DNA from: Desulfobacteraceae bacterium Eth-SRB2
GTDB taxonomy: Bacteria; Desulfobacterota; Desulfobacteria; Desulfobacterales; UBA11574
Assembly: GCA_004193595.1 (NCBI GenBank)
Contig: RPGQ01000008.1
Coordinates: forward strand, 1 to 44,177
Direction of reading: 5' to 3'
DNA length: 44,177 bases
Every line of letters begins with the position of its first letter. Within the stretch, counting starts at the first letter, position 1. The position numbers were made by a program, and so were the translations under genes. The notes under the pieces are model-generated. The model was not told where the DNA came from. It made no database searches and was given only the letters and a program-made list of their open reading frames with translations. Shown here one piece after another: positions 9,128 to 17,123 of the stretch.

Positions 9128-9246
9128 GCGCATCAGGCTGTAGTGACATTTTCCTACAAAGCTTTCTCTTCGCAAAGCATTTTCAAAATAACTTTATTAA
9201 CCCAATGGCCTGTTAAAGAAAAAAGAAAATGTCACGCTTGATGCGC
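9128..9246. repeat. Long imperfect inverted repeat upstream of the IS110 element
   Basis: GCGCATCAGGC followed by GTGACATTTTC (9128-9153) is mirrored by GAAAATGTCAC followed by GCTTGATGCGC (9225-9246), with a short bulge. The arms enclose about 70 bp with no gene. It may be a MITE-like hairpin or the outer end of the mobile element. The stretch 9247-9349 shows nothing recognisable. Confidence 0.5.
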
Positions 9247-9349
9247 AATACGTATTTGACCAGTTCCGGCTCAAAACAAAATCGCCCTGGCTTCAAGTCG
9301 CAGCCCTTTATATGATTATCAAACCTTGATTATTGATTAAAACAAGTGC

Positions 9350-9976
9350 ATGGTGTCGCGTCTTGAATAGTGAATTAAAACAATTTATAATTTAATATCA
9401 GTTATTTAATTTCTCAACAAAACCTTGACTTGTGGTTATATGCAACATGATTATGGTAAGATTTCTCAGTCCCATAGATGAATCTGCCCGTTCACTTAAG
9501 TGGCGAATTAAAAGCTTATATTCTTCTTGTGTGAGAAACTGTGGTACTGTTTTTTCGATTTTTGGATATTGGTATACCGGTGGTGATATTTTCAGGTATG
9601 ATCCGGTGAAGCTTCAAAAAATGGTAAAATTGCCTTAGGGCTCAGACCCGAGATTTTGTAACATGAATTGAGGGGGCATTGTAGTCGGCTGTAAAATCGA
9701 TTAAATGCCGATAGCGAACCCGTTTAACAGGCTGAATTCTTTGTGTTTTTAGAAAGTTTGCTAATTCGTTGAGCCTGATGCTTAAAGCCTGGATGGAACG
9801 CGCCGAGAAATCGGCCAACTCACAGTATGCAAGAAACCGGCTGCAATACCGATAGAGCATGATGCCACCTCCTTGTCGCGCCATAGCTTTTCAGCGAAGG
9901 CGGACCGTTAATCATGCTCCATCATTAAACACCCATTAATAAAAGGCAAATTGCGCTAACTGCGGGGTTTGTTGGT
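9350..9976 (-). pseudogene. Truncated tyrosine recombinase module, copy 1
   Basis: On the minus strand, an ATG at 9860 follows a perfect AAGGAGGTGG site and opens a SAM-like core-binding domain (RYCSRFLAYCELADFSARS, then LNELANFL). A TGA interrupts it at the codon where copy 2 has TGG, and a one-base insertion near 9573 shifts the frame again. The continuation reads PQFLTQEEYKLLIRHLSE and MGLRNLTIIMLHITTSQGF, the start of a phage-integrase catalytic domain, and ends there, so the catalytic Arg/His/Tyr residues are absent. The module is about 78-90 percent alike to copy 2 by eye, with the same left end (ATGGTGTCGCGTCTTGAA) and right end (TGCGGGGTTTGTTGG). Confidence 0.75.
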
Positions 9977-10073
9977 TATGCGTTTTGCCGTATTCATTGC
10001 TTTGAAATTATTTCTTGGAGGTTAAATTGTAAAGACATCCACCAGCTATTTTAAAGTGTCCCATACTGACAGA

Positions 10074-10995
10074 ATGAAAAAATTTTCAGAACGTGGAATT
10101 AATCGAATATGACGGCAAGAACGGCCGACGAGCGTTCATTGCGTTTAATGGAAAGGTATACGATGTGACGGATAGTTCAAAATGGAGAGAAGGGCTCCAT
10201 TTCAGAGCCCATTCTGCGGGTATTGATTTGAGTAATTCGCTAAATGATTCCACCCATGGCCCCGAAGTTTTGGCCGGTTTTCCAGTTGTCGGTGATTTTG
10301 ATACCGCGGAAGAAATCTCTTCTTTTAAAAGGTTTCTTGTGTACACGGCAAATAGACATGCACATTCTATATTTTCCCATTTTACCGTTTCATCCTTTGT
10401 CTTAGCCCCAATTATCCTAATTTGTTCCATGGCTATCCCAACTTGGAAGCCTTTTGAATCCCTGAGTTTTCAATTGTTATTCATTGGATTTCTATCTCTA
10501 CCTTTTTCAATTTCAACAGGGCTAATTTCCTGGTGGGCGAAGTATTCCTTTGACCTTTCTGGGTTAATCAATAAAAAGTTAATGTTTAGCTTTTTCCTTC
10601 TCATAGTTTCTACCATTATCGTTTTTTGGAGGCTTCTTGGCTCAGATTTAATTTTGTGGAACTTGTCTCTTTGGCTTCTTTACGCCTGCCTAAATTTATT
10701 TGCATTTTTATGCAATGCCATTTTAGGGAAGGTTGGAGGAGAATTAACCTTTCCGTCTCTTTCTTTGGAAAATTGGTTCAAGGGCAAGCATTCGGCGAAA
10801 CTTGAAGAGTTGTTGAAGATGGCCGTAATCCGCGAAAGAGAGTCGCAAGAATTTTACAGAAAGCTTGGAAGAGAAGTAGGTGACGATGACCAAGCTAGAA
10901 CTCTTGAATTTCTGATGCATCAGGAGAAAATGCATGAAGCAAAGATCGAAGGCATTATTGAGGATATTAAAAAAAGGAAAAGCGAGGCACCATAA
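10074..10995 (+). CDS. Cytochrome b5-like / four-helix membrane / ferritin-like fusion, frameshift near start
   Basis: The main frame (from GTG 10093, 300 residues) begins with a cytochrome b5-like domain: FIAFNGKVYDVTDS, then GLHFRAHSAGIDLS with candidate heme-ligand histidines, and THGPEVL. Residues about 95-215 hold four hydrophobic segments like DUF2231-type membrane domains. The C-terminus (about 240-290) is ferritin/rubrerythrin-like, with ERESQEFYRKL and an HQEKMHEAKIEG metal-binding pattern. Upstream, ATG 10074 gives MKKFSER in another frame; removing one G near 10095 would join it to ELIEYDGKNG, a natural family N-terminus. So either a one-base insertion (mutation or sequencing error) broke the start, or translation begins at GTG 10093. 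A membrane-bound redox or iron role is inferred. The gene lies 97 bp after recombinase copy 1. Confidence 0.65.
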
Positions 10996-11178
10996 TCCTC
11001 TATAATAAGAGGGAGCAATGTTCGAGTGCATCCATAATACCGCTAAGCTCTTTGATTGGTTTTACGATGGCGATTGTCGTAATTCCTCAAAAAGAAAATA
11101 AATGTGAATCAAAGATTCTTTTTTGGTCAAATCAGACTTTAGGTTGGGGGCTCTTTGCAGTGCCCGGGACTTCCGGTA

Positions 11179-11226
11179 CGCCCCTAATAATATAAGTTTC
11201 TATTTTAACGAGAGACATCCGGGGCG
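11179..11226. repeat. Degenerate palindrome at the left edge of the intron-like region
   Basis: CGCCCC (11179-11184) pairs with GGGGCG (11221-11226). The left arm continues TAATAATATAAGTTTCT, closely matching the left arm of the palindrome at 12114-12176 in the same orientation. Two related palindromes therefore flank the intron-like RNA. The stretch 10996-11178 shows no gene. Confidence 0.45.
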
Positions 11227-11239
11227 GGATAGAAATACG

Positions 11240-12113
11240 GCGCGCTTGACCTTAGGTGTCGGCTTGGCTGTTTCGGCGTTTCCGCTTTCCGTGCCCGTTT
11301 AGCCTCCTCCATAATCCACGTTTCCGCAAGCCTCCCTGCGATCCCACACGGTCGGATTTCCCGAATGTGGTTCTGACCCTGGCTTGTCCTCTCGTTGCCT
11401 TTCCATAAATGATGAGGCTTAAATGCTGGCTCATATACACCCCTCTTGACTATGGTTTACATACGAAACTAGACCCATATTTAATGACACGGCTTATCCC
11501 GGCTCAGAGTCCGGGGCCGGCCAAGGCCCGCCAGGTGCCCAGAGCCCCTTTGCCCGCAACAGGTGTTACCTCTTACGCCGTGGCGTCTTGCACCACATCA
11601 GAGAACATTACTCCTCCTTCATCGCTCATACTGGCTCATGCGCCAGACCAAAACCCTCCCGCCGACTTCGGTTGTCCCAAATACGACGGGTCTTTGCAGG
11701 TTGTCACCAGTCCCTGCTGGGAGTTGGCCTTTCCCGACATTATCTCCACAATCTTTGTATAGTTGCTTGGACCCCTACCCCGTGGCTTCTCTCCGGTGCT
11801 TTTACCCGTTTCTTCCCAGAGAACTCCGGCCTCACCATAAAAGGGAGTAGTTCGGCACGCCAAATATAATCCCTGCAATGCAATTTCAACAGGAAATGTC
11901 TAACGAGGCTGCAGTCATTTACTAATGTTCAGGCCTCTATACTTGCTTGGCCCCCCGATTGCACCCACCGCTAAAAAGGGCGGCCGGGCCGTATACCCCA
12001 CGCATAGCCCGGTTGGTTACCTGCCCCGAGATGTGGCATCACTACGTATCCGACACGAGCAACTGATACGGCTGAACTTTCACCAGCTGGATTGCAGCCT
12101 TGTCGGCTGCTCC
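11240..12113 (-). ncRNA. Group II intron-like RNA remnant without reverse transcriptase
   Basis: The minus strand is GC-rich and strongly structured. It carries segments typical of bacterial group II introns: CTGGTGAAAGTTCAG (around 12076-12090), a long run of hairpins near 11500-11720, and a short open frame (11440-11252) reading SLIIYGKATRG and FGKSDRVGSQGG, like the N-terminal leaders often found before intron-encoded reverse transcriptases. No reverse transcriptase domain follows, and I could not find a domain V hairpin at the 3' side, so it is probably dead. Open frames on the plus strand here (for example 11409-11762) are shadows of this structured RNA. Identification is from pattern memory and needs a covariance search. 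Confidence 0.45.
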
Positions 12114-12176
12114 GACGCCCCTCAAATAATAAGTTTCTCTGATAGATTAGTGGGAACTTATCTTTTGAGGGGCGTC
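12114..12176. repeat. 63-bp palindrome at the right edge of the intron-like region
   Basis: GACGCCCCTCAAA (12114-12126) pairs perfectly with TTTGAGGGGCGTC (12164-12176), with further pairing of AATAAGTT-type bases inside. It lies at the 5' side of the minus-strand intron-like RNA. Some group IIC introns insert next to terminator-like hairpins, which would fit this position. Confidence 0.65.
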
Positions 12177-12268
12177 ATCCAGATTTCCCATGCGTTCGGT
12201 TAGCTTGATACCAAAAGGCTCCGGCCCCAGTAGATTTGAGATCCTGCATCCACCGGGGCAGTGATCTT

Positions 12269-12383
12269 AAGGCTGATTTTGGCTGTCGTTCAGCTATCGT
12301 AATCACCCGGTCAGCCTTTTTATCACCGACAACTAGTTGTCAGGATGATGAGGCTTTTTAGTTTTGTTATTTCACTAAAAAGC
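12269..12383. repeat. Cluster of three hairpins or palindromes
   Basis: AAGGCTGA (12269-12276) pairs with TCAGCCTT (12311-12318) followed by a T-run, resembling a terminator on the plus strand. GACAACTAGTTGTC (12328-12341) is a perfect 14-bp palindrome. GCTTTTTAGT (12353-12362) pairs with ACTAAAAAGC (12374-12383). No gene is seen between 12177 and 12825, so these may be ends of lost mobile elements. Confidence 0.5.
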
Positions 12384-12620
12384 AACCCGATAGGTGCTCC
12401 CAAACTTGGCGATGGTTGGCGCGAAGATGCGGTAAAAAGCTTTATTTGAAATAATTTGGGGTAACCGGATATCGTTTTTCGCTAATATAAACCAAATCTC
12501 AGGTCGACAGGAGTTATAAACCTCGGGAATTTACAAATTCTGATACAAAATCAAACCTTTACAATTTCCATAAATATTGGTATAGCAACTTGAACCCGCA
12601 TAAGCGGCTCAGTCCAACAT

Positions 12621-12731
12621 GGTTTTATCCTTCACCCCGCTGAAGGATGATCAAACGCTCCCTGACCCACTATCTATAACTGCTAATCTTAAACTTTGTT
12701 CAATCCAACATGCGGGACAAAGGATAAAACC
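12621..12731. repeat. Inverted repeat upstream of the first toxin-antitoxin copy
   Basis: GGTTTTATCCTT plus CCCGC (12621-12640) is mirrored by GCGGG plus AAGGATAAAACC (12712-12731). The 12-bp outer arms are perfect. It ends 8 bp before TTCGAAGAC (12739-12747), the motif that also follows recombinase copy 2 at 13820. It may be a MITE or the recombination site of a cassette. Confidence 0.5.
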
Positions 12732-12825
12732 CTATATGTTCGAAGACTCTGGAAGTTCTTTATTGCGAAATAGTGAAGGATCGATTATCCTAAAGTAGTT
12801 TATTTAAACTTAATAGGAGAATTAT

Positions 12826-13044
12826 ATGGATATTTCATTACCTTTAGATAAAATGACAAGTTTGGATAAAATAGCGGTGATGGAGAAACTTTGGGATGAT
12901 CTTTGCCGAAATCCTGAATCCATTTCATCACCTGAATGGCACAAGGAAATTTTACAGGATAGAGAAAGGGAGGTAAACGAGGGGAAGGCAAAATTTACAA
13001 CTTTTGATCATGCCAAGGAAAGGATCAGGAATCAGACCAAATGA
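12826..13044 (+). CDS. Addiction-module antitoxin, copy 1 (RelB-like)
   Basis: The 72-residue protein starts at ATG 12826 behind AGGAGAATTAT. The sequence MDISLPLDKMTSLDKIAVMEKL followed by WDDLC and SSPEWHKEIL is typical of the short putative addiction module component family, whose members pair with RelE/ParE toxins. It overlaps the toxin start by 4 bp (ATGA at 13041-13044), the usual antitoxin-toxin coupling. About 70 percent of residues match copy 2 at 13907. The paired toxin is truncated, so this antitoxin may be free to neutralise the toxin of copy 2. Confidence 0.8.
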   Translation: MDISLPLDKMTSLDKIAVMEKLWDDLCRNPESISSPEWHKEILQDREREVNEGKAKFTTFDHAKERIRNQTK

Positions 13045-13175
13045 AAATCGAGATCCTTGATTCTGCCGAGAAAGATTTGATCGACGGTTTCAAGTTTTAT
13101 GAAAATCAGTCGAGAGGACTTGGAGATTATTTTCTCGACTCTCTCTTTTCAGATATAGAGTCGCTCTTTCTGTGA
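13041..13175 (+). pseudogene. RelE/ParE-type toxin, truncated by recombinase module copy 2
   Basis: The frame reads MKIEILDSAEKDLIDGFKFY, then DSLFSDIESLFL, and stops at TGA 13173-13175. It matches the first 44 residues of the intact toxin at 14122. The next base begins the recombinase module (ATGGTGTCGCG at 13176), so the module's left end created the truncation. The second half, holding the catalytic basic residues of RelE-type toxins, is missing. Confidence 0.85.
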
Positions 13176-13820
13176 ATGGTGTCGCGTCTTGAACAGTGAA
13201 TTAAAACACTATTCAGTTTAATATCGGACAGTTAATGTCTCAACAAAACCTTGATATGTGGTTATATGCAACATGATTATGATAAAATTTCTCAGTCCAA
13301 TAAATGAATCTGCCCGCTCACTTAAGTGGCGAATTAAAAGCTTATACTTGTCCGCCTATGGAGGATTCATCTTGTGTGAGAAACTGTGGTACTGTTTTTT
13401 CGATTTTTGGATATGGTATACCGGTGGCGATATTTTCAGGTATGATCCGGTGAAGCGTCAAAAAATGGTAAAATTGCCTTAAGGTCCAGACCCGGGATTT
13501 TGTGACATGAATTGAGGGGGCATTGTAGTCGGATGAAAAATCGATTAGATGCCCATAGCGAACCCTTTTAATAGACCGAATTTTTTGTATTTTTAGAAAG
13601 TTTGCTAATTCGTTAAGCCTGATGCTTAAAGCCTGGATGGAACGCGCCGAGAAATCGGCCAACTCACAGTATGCAAGAAACTGGCTGCAATACCGATGGA
13701 GCATGATGCCACCTCCTTGTCGCGCCATAGCTTTTCAGCGAAGGCGGACCGTTAATCATGCTCCATCATTAAACACCCATTAATAAAAGGCAAACTGCGC
13801 TAACTGCGGGGTTTGTTGGT
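13176..13820 (-). pseudogene. Truncated tyrosine recombinase module, copy 2
   Basis: Minus-strand ATG at 13704 follows AAGGAGGTGG and opens a core-binding domain (LADFSARSIQALSIRLNELA) continuing to VTKSRVWTLRQFYHFLTLHR and PYPKIEKTVPQFLTQDE. There, a roughly 20-bp insertion holding TCCGCCTATGGAGGA (13351-13365) brings in new codons and a stop. The rest of the start of the catalytic domain follows out of frame, as in copy 1. The left end interrupts the toxin at 13041 and the right end abuts the next toxin-antitoxin unit. Catalytic residues are absent. Confidence 0.75.
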
Positions 13821-13906
13821 TCGAAGACATCAAAAATTCCTCATTGTAATAAATTGGAAGATTAATTATAGTTAATATTGCCTATTTAAAATAAACGGAG
13901 AATGAC

Positions 13907-14125
13907 ATGGATATTTCATTGCCTTTAGATAAAATGACAAATTCAGAGAAGATAGCAATGATGGAAAAAATATGGGATGATCTTTGTCGAGATCCTGAAT
14001 CAATCCCTTCACCAAAATGGCACCAGGATGTTTTAGCGGCAAGAGAAAAAGAGATAAAAGAAGAAAAGGCGAGCTTTACATGCTTTGATCAGGTAAAAGA
14101 AAGAATCAGGGATCAGATTAAATGA
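13907..14125 (+). CDS. Addiction-module antitoxin, copy 2 (RelB-like)
   Basis: The 72-residue protein starts at ATG 13907 behind AACGGAGAATGAC. MDISLPLDKMTNSEKIAMME, WDDLC and PSPKWHQDVLAAREKE place it in the same family as copy 1. It overlaps the downstream toxin by 4 bp (ATGA at 14122-14125). In this family the antitoxin binds the toxin and represses the shared promoter; here this is by family analogy. Confidence 0.85.
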   Translation: MDISLPLDKMTNSEKIAMMEKIWDDLCRDPESIPSPKWHQDVLAAREKEIKEEKASFTCFDQVKERIRDQIK

Positions 14126-14412
14126 GGATCGAACTCCTTGATTCCGCAGAGAAAGACCTGCTCGATGGCTTCAAATTTTACGAGCTTCAGTCGAAAGGGT
14201 TGGGGAGCTACTTTCTCGAATCCCTCTTTTCAGATATAGATTCTCTCTATCTCTATACAGGTATTCACGCCATACATTTTGGATATAATCGTATGTTATC
14301 CAAAAGATTCCCATTCGCTATTTATTATAAGTCTGACAAAGAAATTATTAGAGTATATGCCATTTTGGATTGTCGTCGAAAGCCAGCTTGGATACAAAAT
14401 AGACTTTCATAA
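14122..14412 (+). CDS. RelE/ParE-type toxin, intact
   Basis: The 96-residue protein contains LDSAEKDLLDGFKFYELQS at the N-terminus, then ESLFSDIDSLYL and FGYNRMLSKRFPFAIYYKSD, ending VYAILDCRRKPAWIQNRL. The conserved R-FPFAIYY and the DCRR-P-W ending are characteristic of RelE/ParE superfamily toxins, which cleave mRNA on the ribosome or poison gyrase depending on subfamily. The subfamily cannot be fixed by eye. It is co-translated with the antitoxin at 13907. Confidence 0.85.
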   Translation: MRIELLDSAEKDLLDGFKFYELQSKGLGSYFLESLFSDIDSLYLYTGIHAIHFGYNRMLSKRFPFAIYYKSDKEIIRVYAILDCRRKPAWIQNRLS

Positions 14413-14515
14413 TCTTCGAATATCGGTTTGCACAGAAGTGCTGATGAACCGCCGCTCCCTGTGAAACCCCGCGTTAATCTTTTTTAATATTTCAAAAAGT
14501 AAAGTGTTCGGGTCG

Positions 14516-14641
14516 CTCATTAAAGGGTATGTCAAGAGAAAAAACACCTCTCCATGAAAAAAATGGCAAATTTTTTCTTGATATTTACACACAACAGCGC
14601 GACATGGTTTTTGCTCTTATCCGCACCCGTTATTTCGGACT
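14516..14641. mobile_element. Solo end fragment of an IS110/IS1111-like element
   Basis: CATTAAAGGG and GTCAAGAGAAAAAACACCTC here repeat the right end of the element at about 7368-7402. A further block (around TATCCGCACCCGTTATTTC) repeats the region near 7553-7571. No transposase remains. It ends exactly where recombinase copy 3 begins. Confidence 0.5.
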
Positions 14642-14820
14642 AACGCGCCGAGAAATCGGCCAACTCACCGTATGCAAGAAACTGGCTGCAATACCCATGG
14701 AGCATGATGCCGCCTCCTTGTCGCGCCATAGCTTTTCAGCGAAGGCGGACCGTTAATCATGCCCCATCATTAAACACCCATCAATAAAAGGCAAACTGCG
14801 CTAACTGCGGGGTTTGTTGG
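14642..14820 (-). pseudogene. Truncated tyrosine recombinase module, copy 3 (start region only)
   Basis: The 179 bp match copies 1 and 2 from AACGCGCCGAGAAATCGG to the shared right end TGCGGGGTTTGTTGG. Only the promoter, ribosome binding site and the first residues from ATG 14705 remain. The right end abuts the brnT fragment region. Other open frames here are shadows. Confidence 0.7.
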
Positions 14821-14902
14821 GCACCAATAATTTTCATTCCTGTTGATTTGACATCAAAATCAAACTTGAATTGTATATGGCAATAATATACAATAATATA
14901 TT

Positions 14903-15118
14903 ATGACAAATGATTTAGAACAATTTACCGGATTTCAATGGGATGAGGGTAACATAGATAAAAATTTGCTCAAACACCAGGTCCAAAACTGGGAATGTGA
15001 ACAAATTTTCTTTAATGAGCCCTTGATTATTTTGATTCAAAAAAGTTAAAGAGAGCTTCATTTCCAAAACTGAAACCGTCCCTCAAATCAATCTCGATTC
15101 GCTTGCCAGAGGATATGT
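14903..15118 (+). pseudogene. BrnT toxin N-terminus joined by deletion to the middle of a CopG/BrnA-type antitoxin
   Basis: ATG 14903 opens MTNDLEQFTGFQWDEGNIDK, then LLKHQVQNWECEQIFFNEPLI, typical of BrnT (DUF497) RNase toxins, but it stops at 15049 after 48 residues, about half the usual length. From about 15030 another frame reads FDSKKLKRASFPKLKPSLKS then ISIRLPEDM, the middle of the antitoxin that normally follows brnT. A deletion has thus removed the toxin end and the antitoxin start. The antitoxin frame is cut at 15118 by IS630 and resumes at 16563. Confidence 0.7.
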
Positions 15119-16562
15119 TATAGCATATTCCATATGACTTGATATTTCTTGCTTGACAATTCTATTGCAATAGCCTATAATTTTTGTTTAAGATATGAGA
15201 GTTATTGCTAAAATTTATATGGGGTTGCGGCAATGTCATTTCAAGGTAAAGAATTCACACAAGGTATGAAACAACTCGTAATCAATTTAAAGCAATTTAA
15301 TGATATTGAGAGAGGTGAAAAGAAACTCAAGGCCGTGTGGGCTATAGAACAAACAGCAAAGGGTTTAGGTATTGGCCAAGCTACGGTTAGAAGAATCATG
15401 GCCGAGTATAATAAGAACAAGCAAAACGTTCCGGACAGCTTACCCAAAACACGAGGCAAGCCGGAATATGCGATTCCGCATAACTTACAGCCAGTTGTGC
15501 GGCAGTATATACGTTCCCAGAACCTGAAAGGTCGGCATGTGTCAGTTGATCTTGTTCGTAAACATTTAGCAAAAATTAACCCCGATTACAATTTTCCCAC
15601 AACAACACTATGGAGGACATTGAATAGATGGGGCTTCACTTATGGAACCGGGAAACGACGTTCAGCCCTGAAAGAGCGGGATTATGTAATTTTAGCGAGA
15701 AGACAGTATATTAGACAGAAACGTTTGAACAGGAAACCGGATGGATCGTTTGTACGTCCTGAGGTTTACCTTGATGAAACGTTCATAAATAAAAACCACT
15801 CTAACCAGTTCACTTGGTATTTTGATGAGGATGGTCCTGATGTGAATAAGCCAGCCGGGAAGGGTGAACGCTTGATTGTAGTTAATGCAATCACGCTTGA
15901 CGGCTGGGTTAACAACGCCCAGTTGATTTTTGAAGCAAAAAAGAAAACCGGTGATTACCATGGCCAAATGGATTGGGGTAACTTTTCTAAATGGTTCACA
16001 GAGCAGCTATTGCCTGATATCCCGGAAAATTCAATTATCATTATGGACAATGCCAGTTATCATAATACCACAGAAGAAAGCGCATTCCCTAAATCAAACG
16101 CACGCAAAGAAAATTTACGCAAATGGTTGGATGACAAAGGAATCCCATGGGGGGAAGATTTACTGAAAGCTGAATTGTACGTTCTGTGCAAATTATTTGA
16201 ACCAAAACCTGAGTACAAGATTGATAAAATAGTAGAAGCAGAGGGACATTCTATTTTACGGACACCTCAATACCACCCTGAACTTCAGCCTATTGAAATG
16301 TGCTGGGGGGTTGTAAAAAATTATATGGCTAAACATTGTGATTTTACGCTTCGAAAGTTTCGCAATAATTTGTCTTTGGCTTTTTCCCGGGTCACATCGA
16401 AAATATGCCAAAAACTGATCGCAAAGACGGTAGCTGAAGAAAATAAATATTGGGAAGAGGATGGAGAAATTGATGTAAATCAAGGGGTGGATGTCAATTA
16501 ATGCAGAAAAAATCATGTTTTTTTAAAGAAAGTTGATATCAAGTCATGTGAAAAATGCTATA
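15119..16562 (+). mobile_element. IS630-family insertion sequence
   Basis: The ends are 27-bp terminal inverted repeats, 15119-15145 and 16536-16562, matching at 24 of 27 positions and starting TATAGCAT. A TA dinucleotide at each end fits the TA target duplication known for IS630/Tc1-mariner elements. The single transposase gene lies inside. Removing the element restores an open antitoxin frame across the join. The transposase has no visible defect, so the element may be active or recent. Confidence 0.9.
15233..16501 (+). CDS. IS630-family DDE transposase
   Basis: The 422-residue protein has an N-terminal helix-turn-helix (AKGLGIGQATVRRIMAEY, about 42-59) and a DDE catalytic core: D181 (VYLDETFIN), D272 (IIMDNASYH) and E355 (PQYHPELQPIEMCW). 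The second D and the E are 82 residues apart because of an inserted segment around 285-335, longer than the compact core of many IS630 enzymes. ATG 15233 is chosen; a weak GGGGTTGCGGCA precedes it. It catalyses cut-and-paste movement into TA sites. No frameshift is seen. Confidence 0.9.
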   Translation: MSFQGKEFTQGMKQLVINLKQFNDIERGEKKLKAVWAIEQTAKGLGIGQATVRRIMAEYNKNKQNVPDSLPKTRGKPEYAIPHNLQPVVRQYIRSQNLKGRHVSVDLVRKHLAKINPDYNFPTTTLWRTLNRWGFTYGTGKRRSALKERDYVILARRQYIRQKRLNRKPDGSFVRPEVYLDETFINKNHSNQFTWYFDEDGPDVNKPAGKGERLIVVNAITLDGWVNNAQLIFEAKKKTGDYHGQMDWGNFSKWFTEQLLPDIPENSIIIMDNASYHNTTEESAFPKSNARKENLRKWLDDKGIPWGEDLLKAELYVLCKLFEPKPEYKIDKIVEAEGHSILRTPQYHPELQPIEMCWGVVKNYMAKHCDFTLRKFRNNLSLAFSRVTSKICQKLIAKTVAEENKYWEEDGEIDVNQGVDVN

Positions 16563-16676
16563 GCAGAACTCAAAATACTCGCAAACAAAAAAGATGTTCC
16601 TTATCAGAGTTTGGCAAAAATCTACCTGGCAAGGCAAATAGCCTTAGAACGAGGTTTTTTAAATAGCTCTCAATAA
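16563..16676 (+). pseudogene. C-terminal half of the IS630-split CopG/BrnA-type antitoxin
   Basis: The frame reads AELKILANKKDVPYQSLAKI then YLARQIALERGFLNSSQ and stops at 16676. Joined to the left half with one TA copy removed, it gives RLPEDMLAELKILANKKD, the ribbon-helix-helix-like end of BrnT-partner antitoxins. This shows the exact insertion site. Confidence 0.8.
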
Positions 16677-16786
16677 GAAATAGCTGATTGTTAAGCCATG
16701 CCCAACATTGCGCTTGTAGTCGGACTCGGCAAAGCCTCGCCGTTGAAGCGTCCGTTGTTATGTATCTGATATATAATAGAGCCCTA

Positions 16787-16890
16787 GGTAAAGCCCGTAT
16801 TGATGCCTCCGGTGCCCTTCATCATATTATTGTAAAAGGCATCGAGCGAAGAAAAATATTTAAAGATGACACCGACAGGATTAATTTCCT
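16787..16890 (+). pseudogene. REP-associated tyrosine transposase (RAYT/Y1) fragment
   Basis: KARIDASGALHHIIVKGIER then RKIFKDDTDRINFL matches the N-terminal part of TnpA-REP/Y1 transposases, with the HHIIVKG motif. The sequence diverges after about 16890 and the catalytic HUH and tyrosine residues are missing. The wider open frame (16688-16930) has an unrelated start. The stretch 16891-17123 has no gene and holds an imperfect palindrome around 17040-17080. Confidence 0.65.
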
Positions 16891-17123
16891 GTTGGTATTT
16901 AACTACAAAAAGAGAAATACCAGAAAGTAAAATTAAAAAATATTCTGTTAGGATTTATTGAAAAGTGTAGTTGATCGTTGGTAACTCAGACGCGGGCCAA
17001 CTTGAAAATATTTCTGATAATTGCTATCCAATTGTGACCTGTCCGCTCGTGCTTTGCAATGGCAGGCGGGACGAATCGAACTAAGTACGAAAGTTATCAC
17101 CCATTTTTTTAAAGAATGCAGGC

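Noticed and set aside
11031..11250. Domain V of the group II intron
   Set aside because: I looked for a 34-nt hairpin of the AGC...GTT type on the minus strand and found none.
11409..11869. Overlapping plus-strand open frames of 90-117 codons
   Set aside because: They overlap each other in different frames, are Pro/Ser/Leu-rich and lie antisense to a structured intron-like RNA; no domain is visible.
14811..14827. GTTGGGC at the edge of recombinase copy 3 as an integron core site
   Set aside because: It fits GTTRRRY, but copies 1 and 2 read GTTGGTT and the recombinase is not IntI-like, so a true integron is not supported.
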